NCBI RefSeq assembly: GCF_000369805.1
Contig: NZ_KB850224.1
Location: forward strand, 977,924 to 1,041,923
Origin: Acinetobacter sp. NIPH 2100
GTDB taxonomy: Bacteria; Pseudomonadota; Gammaproteobacteria; Pseudomonadales; Moraxellaceae
Direction: 5' to 3'
DNA length: 64,000 nt
The notes under the pieces are model-generated. The model worked only from the letters and a program-made list of their open reading frames with translations, searched no databases and had not been told where the DNA came from. Shown here one piece after another: positions 29,885 through 38,490 of the stretch. The position numbers and the translations under genes are program-made. Position 1 is the first letter of the stretch; every line of letters starts with the position of its first letter.

Positions 29885-30198
29885 TGGAACAGGCGAAACA
29901 AGTTTGGGTCGCTTACTCAAGCTCTGAACAGCAATTCCATATTGCGGTCAGCTTTCGTGAGGGAATGACGGCCCTGCAGGCAATTGATGCCAGTGGCATC
30001 GCAGTACAGACGGTCTTACCAGAAGTTTTACAGTTAGGTGTCTTTGGTAGCCGGATCGAAGGAGATACAGTCCTGCAAGCAGGTGACCGTGTTGAAATCT
30101 ATCGCGCCCTGACCATTAACCCGAACGACATTCGTCGTAATCGGGCGGCAAAGAACCCTGTTGGACGATTTATTAAAGGTAATCGTTTTAAGGCATAA
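29884..30198 (+). CDS. rnfH: RnfH family ubiquitin-like protein
   Basis: The 104-residue product starts MEQAKQVWVAYSSSEQQFHI and contains ALQAIDASGIAVQ, LGVFGSRIEGDTVLQAGDRVEIYRAL and NPNDIRRNRAAKN, all RnfH landmarks of a beta-grasp fold. RnfH commonly sits beside ratA and bamE. Here the upstream neighbour is a transporter and bamE lies convergent just downstream. Molecular function is not established. Confidence 0.88.
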   Translation: MEQAKQVWVAYSSSEQQFHIAVSFREGMTALQAIDASGIAVQTVLPEVLQLGVFGSRIEGDTVLQAGDRVEIYRALTINPNDIRRNRAAKNPVGRFIKGNRFKA

Positions 30199-30210
30199 AG
30201 CTGATAAGTA

Positions 30211-30247
30211 AAACCCCTCATGATTGACTCGATGAGGGGTTTCTTTT
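30211..30247. terminator. bidirectional terminator between rnfH and bamE
   Basis: AAACCCCTCAT and ATGAGGGGTTT form an 11-bp stem with a T-rich tail on the + strand and an A-rich lead that serves the minus strand less well. Confidence 0.88.
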
Positions 30248-30260
30248 TACTGGAAAGCCG

Positions 30261-30659
30261 TTATAGTGGTGGCGCAGTCAAAATAGCTTCTTTTGATGCC
30301 GGTAAACCAGGTTGTGATTCTGGAATCGTATCTAAACCTTCTAAGCGTTCTACGTTACCATTCGCATCAAAATAAACTTTTAAATGTTGACCGTGTGCCG
30401 CAGGTATTTTTGCTTTTTTCGCATAAGTGCCTGGGATATAGTTGTAGATGTAGTCCCAACGTTGTGGATTCAGTGGATCTGTTACTGTTGGACTACCAAG
30501 CAAGAAACGGACTTGCTGAAAGCTCATGCCCACTTGTACTTGAGAAGCTTGTGCTTTGGTTAATGGTGTTCCTTGTGGAATATCAACTTTATAAACACCA
30601 AAGACTGAACAACCGCTAAGTACTGTAGTGACGAACAACGCCAGCATGATTTTTTGCAT
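30261..30659 (-). CDS. bamE: outer membrane protein assembly factor BamE
   Basis: BamE is a lipoprotein of the BAM complex that folds outer membrane beta-barrels. The 132-residue product has a signal peptide with lipobox VLSGC (Cys16), followed by VGMSFQQVRFLLGSPTVTDP and RWDYIYNYIPG, the SmpA/OmlA-fold core. A proline-rich C-terminal extension follows. It is divergent from fur, as in other gammaproteobacteria. Confidence 0.93.
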   Translation of the reverse strand: MQKIMLALFVTTVLSGCSVFGVYKVDIPQGTPLTKAQASQVQVGMSFQQVRFLLGSPTVTDPLNPQRWDYIYNYIPGTYAKKAKIPAAHGQHLKVYFDANGNVERLEGLDTIPESQPGLPASKEAILTAPPL

Positions 30660-30770
30660 TTTGCTACACTATCCTGATAAATGATGATGCATTTGATTCA
30701 AGGATAGATCATACTGCATCTAAACTCTATTGCCTATTCCAACTTAAGATTTGTTGAGAGACCTTTTTTT

Positions 30771-31208
30771 ATGCCGATTTCTAATCAAGACTTACGCAAA
30801 GCTGGACTTAAAGTTACCCTTCCTCGTATTAAGATTTTGGAATTATTAGAAAATTCAAAACAACATCATTTGAGTGCTGAAGATATTTATAAAACTTTGC
30901 TCGAGCAAGGTGAAGATGTTGGTTTAGCAACGGTTTACCGTGTGTTAACACAATTCGAAGCTGCGGGTATTATTCAGCGTCACCATTTTGAAAACAACCA
31001 TTCAGTTTTTGAAATCATGCAAGAAGATCATCACGATCATTTAGTATGCTTAAACTGTAATAAAGTTGTTGAATTTACTAATGATATTATCGAGAAAGAG
31101 CAGCATTCAGTTGCAGATAAACACCAATTTGCTTTAACTGGACACTCGTTAAATCTATATGGCTACTGTAGCGATGCAGAATGCCAAGAGGCTTATCGTA
31201 AAAAATAA
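30771..31208 (+). CDS. fur: ferric uptake regulator
   Basis: Fur represses iron-acquisition genes with Fe2+ as corepressor. The 145-residue product has the winged helix (LKVTLPRIKILELLE, LATVYRVLTQFEAAGI) and the metal-binding HHFENNHSVFEIMQEDHHDHLVCLNCNKVVEF with a CxxC zinc site, plus a second pair of cysteines near the C-terminus (YCSDAEC). It is divergent from bamE. Confidence 0.97.
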   Translation: MPISNQDLRKAGLKVTLPRIKILELLENSKQHHLSAEDIYKTLLEQGEDVGLATVYRVLTQFEAAGIIQRHHFENNHSVFEIMQEDHHDHLVCLNCNKVVEFTNDIIEKEQHSVADKHQFALTGHSLNLYGYCSDAECQEAYRKK

Positions 31209-31253
31209 GCTGTATTGAGTAAAAATTTAAATGTTCACGAAAATTGAACAAAT

Positions 31254-31288
31254 AAAAAAGGGAAGGTTACAAAAACCTTCCCTTTTTT
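31254..31288. terminator. bidirectional terminator between fur and pilU
   Basis: AAAAAAGGGAAGGTT and AACCTTCCCTTTTTT form a 15-bp stem around ACAAA, with A/T tails on both sides. It serves the convergent fur and pilU transcripts. Confidence 0.95.
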
Positions 31289-31304
31289 AATGGCTTAGTT
31301 TGAA

Positions 31305-32423
31305 TTATTGTCCATCAAAGGTAATATTCCGGCTGGCACTTAATAACTGGTCTGCACCTTCTTCGGAAAGTTTGATGGTGAGGCGTAAGTCGTTTGGCGA
31401 ATCTGCATGCTTTAACGCATCTTTATAGGTAATTTGTCCCGCTTTATAAAGATCAAATAATGCTTGGTCAAAGGTTTGCATGCCCAATTCGCGCGAACGT
31501 TTCATCAGATCTTTAATCTCATGAATTTCACCCTTACGGATATAGTCGGCTAAAAGTGGTGTATTAATCAAAATTTCAATCGCTGCACGACGTGAATTGC
31601 CATCAGGCGTCGGAATTAACTGCTGCGCCACCAATGCTTTTAAGTTGAGTGACAAGTCCATATACAGCTGGCTATGACGGTCAGCTTCAAAGAAGTGAAT
31701 AATACGATCTAATGCTTGGTTGGCATTGTTGGCGTGCAAGGTCGCAAGGACCAAGTGACCTGTTTCTGCGAAAGCAATGGCATAGTCCATGGTTTCACGT
31801 GAACGGATCTCACCAATCAAGATCACGTCAGGCGCCTGACGTAGTGTATTTTTCAGTGCAATTTCAAATGAATCGGTATCAATTCCGACTTCACGTTGAG
31901 TCACGATACAGCCACCGTGCTGATGTACAAACTCGATCGGGTCTTCAATGGTAATGATGTGACCTTTAGAATTTTGATTACGGAAACCAATCATCGAAGC
32001 AAGAGAGGTTGATTTACCTGTACCTGTTGCGCCTACAAAAATGATGATGCCACGTTTGGTCATTGCCAATTCTTTGAGTACTTCAGGCAGTTTTAGATCA
32101 TCCATGGTGGGGATATGAGTTTCGATCTTACGCAGTACCATGCCTGGCATATCACGTTGCTGAAAAGCACTGACACGGAAACGTGCAGTCTTTTCGCGAT
32201 TCATGATCGCGAAGTTGCATTCACGGGTTTCTGCGAATTCTTTACGTTGTTTGTCCGTCATAATGGATTGTACCAATTGACCGACAATCTCCCCTGAAAG
32301 TTTTGATTTGGAAACAGGCACAATCTGCCCGTTAATTTTCATTGAAGGTTCAACATCTGCAGTGACAAATAAGTCAGATGCATTTTGCTGAATCATCAAG
32401 TTGAGTAAATCATTAAAGTCCAT
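31305..32423 (-). CDS. pilU: type IV pilus retraction ATPase PilU
   Basis: PilU is a PilT-like accessory retraction ATPase. The 372-residue product has an N-terminal PAS-like half (MDFNDLLNLMIQQNASDLFV), Walker A GATGTGKSTSLASM, an Asp box, Walker B VILIGEIRSRETM, and GHLVLATLHANNANQALDRI. It is longer than PilT and has the characteristic PilU C-terminus (TIKLSEEGADQLL). It sits 24 bp downstream of pilT and is presumably co-transcribed. Confidence 0.93.
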   Translation of the reverse strand: MDFNDLLNLMIQQNASDLFVTADVEPSMKINGQIVPVSKSKLSGEIVGQLVQSIMTDKQRKEFAETRECNFAIMNREKTARFRVSAFQQRDMPGMVLRKIETHIPTMDDLKLPEVLKELAMTKRGIIIFVGATGTGKSTSLASMIGFRNQNSKGHIITIEDPIEFVHQHGGCIVTQREVGIDTDSFEIALKNTLRQAPDVILIGEIRSRETMDYAIAFAETGHLVLATLHANNANQALDRIIHFFEADRHSQLYMDLSLNLKALVAQQLIPTPDGNSRRAAIEILINTPLLADYIRKGEIHEIKDLMKRSRELGMQTFDQALFDLYKAGQITYKDALKHADSPNDLRLTIKLSEEGADQLLSASRNITFDGQ

Positions 32424-32447
32424 GATATTTCTCTAATCCATTTATTT

Positions 32448-33485
32448 TTATAGGAATGACTCAGGTTGTTTTGCAACAGTGCGTGCAGTTTGTGGGCTAA
32501 TTAAACCCTTTGAAACCAAGGTCTTCAGACTTTGATCCAAAGTAGTCATGCCGTAGTTGGCACCTGTCTGAATTGCAGAATACATTTGCGCGACTTTATT
32601 TTCACGCACTAGGTTACGGATTGCTGGAATCCCGATCATGATTTCATGTGCAGCCACACGACCACCGCCATTTTTCTTTAATAGCGTTTGTGAAATGACC
32701 GCTTGTAAAGATTCAGACAACATGGCACGAACCATGTCTTTTTCTTCAGCAGGGAAGACGTCGATTACACGGTCAATGGTTTTTGCCGCAGAAGTCGTAT
32801 GCAGAGTACCAAACACCAAGTGACCTGTTTCCGCAGCGGTCAATGCCAAGCGAATGGTTTCAAGATCACGCATCTCACCGACCAAAATAATGTCAGGGTC
32901 TTCACGTAGAGCGGAACGGAGCGCCGCATTAAAGCCATGTGTATCACGATGTACTTCACGTTGGTTGATCAGGCACTTCTTCGATTGGTGTACAAATTCA
33001 ATTGGATCTTCGACCGTTAAAATATGGTCATAACGGTTTTCATTAATATAGTCGATCATTGCTGCAAGCGTTGTCGACTTACCCGAACCTGTTGGGCCTG
33101 TGACAAGCACAATCCCACGAGGATAATCACAAATTTCCTTGAAAATTGTACCGAGTCCCAAATCTTCCATGGTCAACACTTTCGATGGAATGGTACGGAA
33201 TACCGCTCCAGCACCACGGTTCTGGTTAAATGCGTTGACACGGAAACGGGCAATATTCGGGACTTCAAATGAAAAGTCAGTTTCTAGATCTTCTTCAAAA
33301 TCACGACGTTGTTTATCATTCATAATGTCGTACACTAAACGGTGTACATCTTTATGTTCAAGCGCTGGTAAATTGATACGACGTACTTCACCATCTACAC
33401 GAATCATCGGAGGCATACCCGCTGAAAGGTGTAAATCTGATGCACCGTTTTTAACCGAAAAGGCGAGTAATTCTGTAATATCCAT
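32448..33485 (-). CDS. pilT: type IV pilus retraction ATPase PilT
   Basis: PilT powers pilus retraction for twitching motility and DNA uptake. The 345-residue product starts MDITELLAFSVKNGASDLHLS and shows Walker A GPTGSGKSTTLAAMIDY, Walker B ILVGEMRDLETIRLALTAAETG, HTTSAAKTIDRVIDVFP and the PilT AIRNLVRE motif essential for retraction. It is the upstream gene of pilTU and divergent from yggS, the common order in gammaproteobacteria. Confidence 0.96.
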   Translation of the reverse strand: MDITELLAFSVKNGASDLHLSAGMPPMIRVDGEVRRINLPALEHKDVHRLVYDIMNDKQRRDFEEDLETDFSFEVPNIARFRVNAFNQNRGAGAVFRTIPSKVLTMEDLGLGTIFKEICDYPRGIVLVTGPTGSGKSTTLAAMIDYINENRYDHILTVEDPIEFVHQSKKCLINQREVHRDTHGFNAALRSALREDPDIILVGEMRDLETIRLALTAAETGHLVFGTLHTTSAAKTIDRVIDVFPAEEKDMVRAMLSESLQAVISQTLLKKNGGGRVAAHEIMIGIPAIRNLVRENKVAQMYSAIQTGANYGMTTLDQSLKTLVSKGLISPQTARTVAKQPESFL

Positions 33486-33611
33486 AATTTCCCCGAAACA
33501 AACTCAAAAGTCTCATTATTTTGTAGAATAATATAAGGCTTTCATTCAGGCTTACCAACACCTTAAAGAATGGGAAAGCAAAAAAACATTTCGTAAATGA
33601 GAACTGTGTCA

Positions 33612-34304
33612 ATGAATCAATCGCAACAATCCCGCCAAACTGTTTTAAATCAAATAGAACAAGCCTGTCAGCATGTTCAACGTGATCCTGCGACTGTGCA
33701 ATTGTTAGCTGTTTCAAAGACACATCCAAGTTCTAGCCTGCGGGAAATGTATGCAGTTGGGCAGCGCTGTTTTGGTGAGAATTATTTACAGGAAGCCTTA
33801 GAAAAAATTGAAGAATTGAAACAGCTAGAGATTGAATGGCATTTTATTGGTCATGTGCAACGTAATAAAACCAAGCATCTGGCTGAAAAATTTGATTGGG
33901 TACACGGGGTTGATCGTTTGATTATTGCCGAGCGTTTATCTAACCAGCGTTTGGAATCGCAAGCGCCGTTAAATATTTGTCTGCAAGTGAATATTGATGG
34001 ACAAGATTCAAAAGATGGTTGCCAGCCAGAAGAAGTGGCTGAATTGGTTCAGCAAATCAGCCAGCTTCCACAGATCCATTTACGTGGTTTGATGGTCATT
34101 CCTGCACCTGAAAATCATGCTGCATTTGCAGATGCCAAAGCGTTATTTGATCAAGTGAAATCTCAACATGCTCAGCCTCAAGATTGGGATACCTTAAGTA
34201 TGGGGATGTCGGCTGATCTGGAAGCTGCAATTGCTGCAGGTTCAACCATGGTGAGAGTCGGGACAGCATTGTTTGGTGCAAGAGATTATTCAACAAAGTC
34301 TTAA
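33612..34304 (+). CDS. yggS: YggS/PROSC family PLP homeostasis protein
   Basis: This PLP-binding single-domain alanine-racemase fold protein (COG0325) buffers vitamin B6. The 230-residue product has LLAVSKTHP with the PLP lysine, FGENYLQEALEKI, WHFIGHVQRNKTK, LMVIPAP and LSMGMSADLEAAIAAGSTMVRVGTALFG. I choose the ATG at 33612 because GAGA lies about nine bases upstream; an ATG five codons earlier lacks a ribosome-binding site. Its end overlaps the convergent SUKH gene by four bases. Confidence 0.9.
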   Translation: MNQSQQSRQTVLNQIEQACQHVQRDPATVQLLAVSKTHPSSSLREMYAVGQRCFGENYLQEALEKIEELKQLEIEWHFIGHVQRNKTKHLAEKFDWVHGVDRLIIAERLSNQRLESQAPLNICLQVNIDGQDSKDGCQPEEVAELVQQISQLPQIHLRGLMVIPAPENHAAFADAKALFDQVKSQHAQPQDWDTLSMGMSADLEAAIAAGSTMVRVGTALFGARDYSTKS

Positions 34305-34885
34305 TTATTATTTAATTCGATCAGAGTGCCCCAGAATTGAATCGATTTTGGAGTTTCTAATAGTTGATTAAACAGCGTTTTATCTAGGTTAAATTCATTA
34401 CAAAAGTAATTGATCAGGTCTGTCCCGTAATAAATAATATCAGTTTGCATGATTGAAAATATGGGATTTCCATTTTCAAGTGGTGTAGCAGGAATATAAC
34501 GATGAGAGTAAATGGGGATCAGTTGAGGATAAGTTTTAAAATGCTCCTCAAATATTGCCAGACGGTCTGAGATTTCCTCTGGTGCGGCTCCCCACTGATC
34601 TAGCCAAAAGCCATTTTTAATATCAAAAGCAATTCCTTCCTGAGGCCAGTTGAGCCGCTCCATCAGCATATTTTTCGCTTTATCGCTATGAAGTGTTTCT
34701 CTCCAGTGAGGAAATTTCCATTCATTTTCCGAAACAGGAAGTCCGTACTTTAAAAAGAGCTTCAAATCAGGAGGGAAGTGAAATCTAAAAAGCTGCTCTA
34801 TTGCTTCTATTTCATACTCTGTTAAGCCGGTCTCAAACTGGATACAGTGCTTTAATAGTTCTGTATGAAGCAATTGAATGTTCAT
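34301..34885 (-). CDS. SMI1/KNR4 (SUKH) family protein
   Basis: The 194-residue protein has the SUKH pattern: LTEYEIEAIEQLFRFHFPPDLKLFLKYGLPV near the N-terminus and FPHWRETL. SUKH proteins are frequent immunity proteins for nuclease and deaminase toxins but also occur in housekeeping contexts. No toxin, VgrG or contact-dependent inhibition gene is adjacent, so immunity is unsupported. Its ATG touches the sbcC stop, so it is probably the last gene of an sbcD-sbcC-SUKH unit. Confidence 0.75.
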   Translation of the reverse strand: MNIQLLHTELLKHCIQFETGLTEYEIEAIEQLFRFHFPPDLKLFLKYGLPVSENEWKFPHWRETLHSDKAKNMLMERLNWPQEGIAFDIKNGFWLDQWGAAPEEISDRLAIFEEHFKTYPQLIPIYSHRYIPATPLENGNPIFSIMQTDIIYYGTDLINYFCNEFNLDKTLFNQLLETPKSIQFWGTLIELNNN

Positions 34886-37800
34886 TAGCCCACTACTTCA
34901 ATCCGACTCGAACCTGATCCAACAGGTTGTACCTGAATCTGTACGGGAATCCGCTCATGCATTTCCTGAATATGAGAAATTAAAATCACTTTACGACCTT
35001 GGCTTTGCAACTGATCCAGCGCATTCATTACCATATGCAATGACGAGGCATCTAAGGTACCAAAACCTTCATCAATAAATAGCGATTCGATTTTCATGGA
35101 ACCAGACGCCATATTGGCAATCGCCAACGAAATCGCGAGGGCAGTGAGAAAAGATTCACCACCTGAGAGTGAAGCAACCGAACGGATTTCACCATCCATA
35201 TCATGGTCGATAATTGCCAAGCTGAGTGAGTTATCTAAACGCTTCAAGGTATAACGCTGTGATAGCATCGCCAACTGTTGATTGGCGTATTCCAGCAAAA
35301 TGTCTAAATTATATTGTTGTGCCAAATCACGGAAATCTTTTCCTTTTGAATCCCCAATCAAGCTTGAAATCTTATTCCAGCGATGCTCTTGCTGCTGAAT
35401 TTGTAGAATCTGCTCGGTAAACTGTTTCTGTTTGGCGACATTCTGCTGATGAACTTCCAGTTTTAGTTTGTGTTGATCACGTTGCTCCAACTGCTGTTGC
35501 AAGCTTTCAAGATTTAGACGGATGTTCTCAGTGAGCTGCCCATGCTCGATTTTAGGTTGCTGTTGTTGATGTGCATGTAACTGCTCTTGTACGGTTTTCA
35601 GCGCAGATGCTGCTTCATTACGTAAGCGTTCCGCATTTTGTAAGGATAGACGTATCTGCTGTTCTTGCTCTGATGAAATTTTAAGCAACTCAAGTAATTG
35701 ATTTTCATTAAAATTAGTATGTTTTGCTAACCAGATACTTATTTCAGTTTTACATTCTGCCAATCTAGATTGATTATGCTGCTGTTGTGTTTTGAGCTGT
35801 TCCAGTTCACTTTTTTGTTGCTCAAAGTTTTGGCGGGCATGCTCGAAATTCTGTTTAATTTGCTGATATTGGCTCTGTAATTGTTGACGTTGTTGATCAT
35901 GCTGATTCAACCATTCGTTGGCTTTAAGTTCTGTCAAACCCGTCATTGCAACAATCAACTGATGCGCTGAATCTGTGTTTTGTTTACCTTTAAGCTCAAT
36001 GTCTTTGAGCTGCTGACTCAACTCGCTGTGCTGGGTTGTTAATCCAGCCAAATTTGATTTTAATAAATTAAGCTGCTGTTGCAGATGTTGTTGCTGCTTG
36101 TTTAAGTTTTCAGTTTGCTTGAGCTGCTGTCCACGTTGCTGTAGGCGGTGCAAGACCTGTTGTGAGCAGGAAACAGGGTGTTGTTGCCATACGCTTTTTT
36201 CATTTACATCCAGACAATCTACAATATGCTGAACCTGCTGTTGTAATTGTTGTACGTTCTCAAGTTGATAGCTGATATTTTGAATGGTTTGGTTGAGATG
36301 ATATTGGTCTTTATGGGCTTGTCCCAGTCGTTGTAAATCCAATTCTGCTTGTTGCTTACTTTGTAGCGTATCAGCTAGCCACTGTTGTTGAGCTGATGTG
36401 ATTTGCGCTTGTGATTGGGTTAAATCGAGCGCGATCGCAAACTGTACCGTTTGGCTAAGTAATTCATGCTGTTGAATGTTGAATTTGTCTTGGCTTTGCT
36501 GCATAGCAGATTGTAATTGCGTATGCTCAGCTCGACTTTGAGTAAATTGTTGCTGAGTGTTTTGCCAACGTTGAAAACATTGTTGTTCATGCTGGATGGC
36601 TTGTTGTTCTTGTTGCTGCTGTAGCTCATATAAGGCTTTGGAGAGCTGACTGGAGTTATCACGATAGGGGTGTTCTATGCTGCCACAGACTAAGCATGCT
36701 TCGCCTGGTTTTAATTCTGCGCGTAAATGTTCAATATTCTCTGCGTGAAGCAAACGTTGCTGCTGCAAAATCTGCTGTAATTTCTCACGTTCGGTCTTGG
36801 CGGACTGGAATTCTGTTTCGACTTTTTGCAGTTGTTGCTCAAGTTGCAACTGCTGCTGATGCGCTGTGTCCAGTTTTTGATTGAGCTCAGTCCTATGATT
36901 CATGACTTCAAAGTAATGCTGTAACTTCTGCTGAATCAGATCTAATTGATTGAGTCGTGTTTGCTGTTGTTCTCTCAAGTTTTGTTTTTGTTCAAGTTGA
37001 GATTCGATCTGCTGAGTGCTACCAAACTGTTGGATGAGATCATTCAAAATGACTTTATCTTGTTCAAGTTTGGATTGAGCTTGCTGGATTGAACCTAAAC
37101 TCTGTTCTACTTTTTGGTATTGCTGAATAAATTGATTGAGTTGTTGAATATGGGCATTCAGACCATTGTCCAACGTAGTAAATTGGATACTTTGTTGCAG
37201 TTGCTCAAGATTGGTTTGATATTGTATTGAGAGACTGTGATGGCTTTGTTCAAACTGTTGTTGTTGTTCCTGTAAAGGCCGTTGCTGACTTTCAATCTGG
37301 TTTAAACGGTTCTTGGTTTTTTTGTATTCATCTGCGATGTATTCACGTTCTTGCACATATTTACGGACTTGTGTGAGTTCATTTTGATGGGTCTGCTCAA
37401 AGCTTTGAAATTGATGCAATGCTGTTTCAGCTTGAGTATAACGATTTTTTTCTTGTTCAAATTGAGTGATTAAAACCGTAAAGCTATTTTGCTTTTGCTG
37501 AATTTGTGGCTCGAGTTGCAGAATGTTTTTTTGAAGTTGCTGCTGCTGAAAGACAATAGGACGAATAGCTGAGAAGCTTTCGAGTTGAGTCAACTGGATA
37601 CGTTCAGCTGCCAATGCCTCATAGGTTTTGAGCTGGAGATCATATTGTTGTTGCTTTAGACCAATTTCATGATTGAGTTTATGCTGCTGCTCAAACCATT
37701 GCTGTTGCTGATTGAGTTGGGTTTTCTCAGTTTCGAGTTGTTGAACCTGTTGCTGTGCGTGTTGAAAATGTACTTGTAATGCTGCAACTTCTTCATCTGA

Positions 37801-38481
37801 GCGGATTTCAATATGACCTAAAACATTTTCTAATTGCTTGCGTTGATCAGCTATTTCTTTGGTCTTTTGATAAGCCAATTGTCCAATTTTGGCAAAAATA
37901 CTGGAATTGGTCAGATATTCCAATAGTTCACCACGTTCATTATCACGTGCTTTTAAAAATGCGGTGACCTCAGACTGAGCGAGTAAGACGGCACGGGTAA
38001 ATTGCTCAAAGCTGAGTTGGGTAATTTGCTGAATATGGGTTTCAACGGCTTTGGTCTTATCAGCAATCACCACACCATCAGTGAGACATTTGAGAGAGCG
38101 TTGCACACTCTGTAATTTACCACTGGCATTTTCACGGGCACGTTTAATTTCCCAACGAGCCAAATAATGTTTTTGATCTTGTGCCACAAAACACAGCTCA
38201 GCAAAACCATGTCCTGTGCCACGACGTAAAACGGTAAGCGGTGAATTGGTCAGCAGTTCAGAGCCATCCACATCCAAGAGCTTGCCATCACTTTCTTTGA
38301 GGCGTGGAATTTTATTAAATAGGGCAAGGCACATGGCATCTAAAATGGTAGATTTCCCGGCGCCAGTTTTTCCGACAATGGCAATCAAGCCCGCATTGGC
38401 TAAAGGTTCACTTTCAAAATCAATAAAATGCTCACCTGCAAGAGATGCCAAATTTTTCAGTCGAATCGATAAAATTTTCAT
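34885..38481 (-). CDS. sbcC: exonuclease SbcC (SMC-like ATPase)
   Basis: SbcC and SbcD form the bacterial Rad50-Mre11 nuclease that cleaves hairpins and processes breaks. The 1198-residue product has Walker A VGKTGAGKSTILDAM near residues 36-50, long coiled-coil arms, a zinc hook ACLVCGS (Cys pair near residues 595-598), then signature LSGGESFLTALAISLAIA and Walker B ESLFIDEGFGTLD at the C-terminus. The arms are strikingly glutamine-rich (runs of Q4 and Q5). sbcD lies nine bases upstream. Confidence 0.95.
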   Translation of the reverse strand: MKILSIRLKNLASLAGEHFIDFESEPLANAGLIAIVGKTGAGKSTILDAMCLALFNKIPRLKESDGKLLDVDGSELLTNSPLTVLRRGTGHGFAELCFVAQDQKHYLARWEIKRARENASGKLQSVQRSLKCLTDGVVIADKTKAVETHIQQITQLSFEQFTRAVLLAQSEVTAFLKARDNERGELLEYLTNSSIFAKIGQLAYQKTKEIADQRKQLENVLGHIEIRSDEEVAALQVHFQHAQQQVQQLETEKTQLNQQQQWFEQQHKLNHEIGLKQQQYDLQLKTYEALAAERIQLTQLESFSAIRPIVFQQQQLQKNILQLEPQIQQKQNSFTVLITQFEQEKNRYTQAETALHQFQSFEQTHQNELTQVRKYVQEREYIADEYKKTKNRLNQIESQQRPLQEQQQQFEQSHHSLSIQYQTNLEQLQQSIQFTTLDNGLNAHIQQLNQFIQQYQKVEQSLGSIQQAQSKLEQDKVILNDLIQQFGSTQQIESQLEQKQNLREQQQTRLNQLDLIQQKLQHYFEVMNHRTELNQKLDTAHQQQLQLEQQLQKVETEFQSAKTEREKLQQILQQQRLLHAENIEHLRAELKPGEACLVCGSIEHPYRDNSSQLSKALYELQQQQEQQAIQHEQQCFQRWQNTQQQFTQSRAEHTQLQSAMQQSQDKFNIQQHELLSQTVQFAIALDLTQSQAQITSAQQQWLADTLQSKQQAELDLQRLGQAHKDQYHLNQTIQNISYQLENVQQLQQQVQHIVDCLDVNEKSVWQQHPVSCSQQVLHRLQQRGQQLKQTENLNKQQQHLQQQLNLLKSNLAGLTTQHSELSQQLKDIELKGKQNTDSAHQLIVAMTGLTELKANEWLNQHDQQRQQLQSQYQQIKQNFEHARQNFEQQKSELEQLKTQQQHNQSRLAECKTEISIWLAKHTNFNENQLLELLKISSEQEQQIRLSLQNAERLRNEAASALKTVQEQLHAHQQQQPKIEHGQLTENIRLNLESLQQQLEQRDQHKLKLEVHQQNVAKQKQFTEQILQIQQQEHRWNKISSLIGDSKGKDFRDLAQQYNLDILLEYANQQLAMLSQRYTLKRLDNSLSLAIIDHDMDGEIRSVASLSGGESFLTALAISLAIANMASGSMKIESLFIDEGFGTLDASSLHMVMNALDQLQSQGRKVILISHIQEMHERIPVQIQVQPVGSGSSRIEVVG

Positions 38482-38490
38482 GGCAAATCC

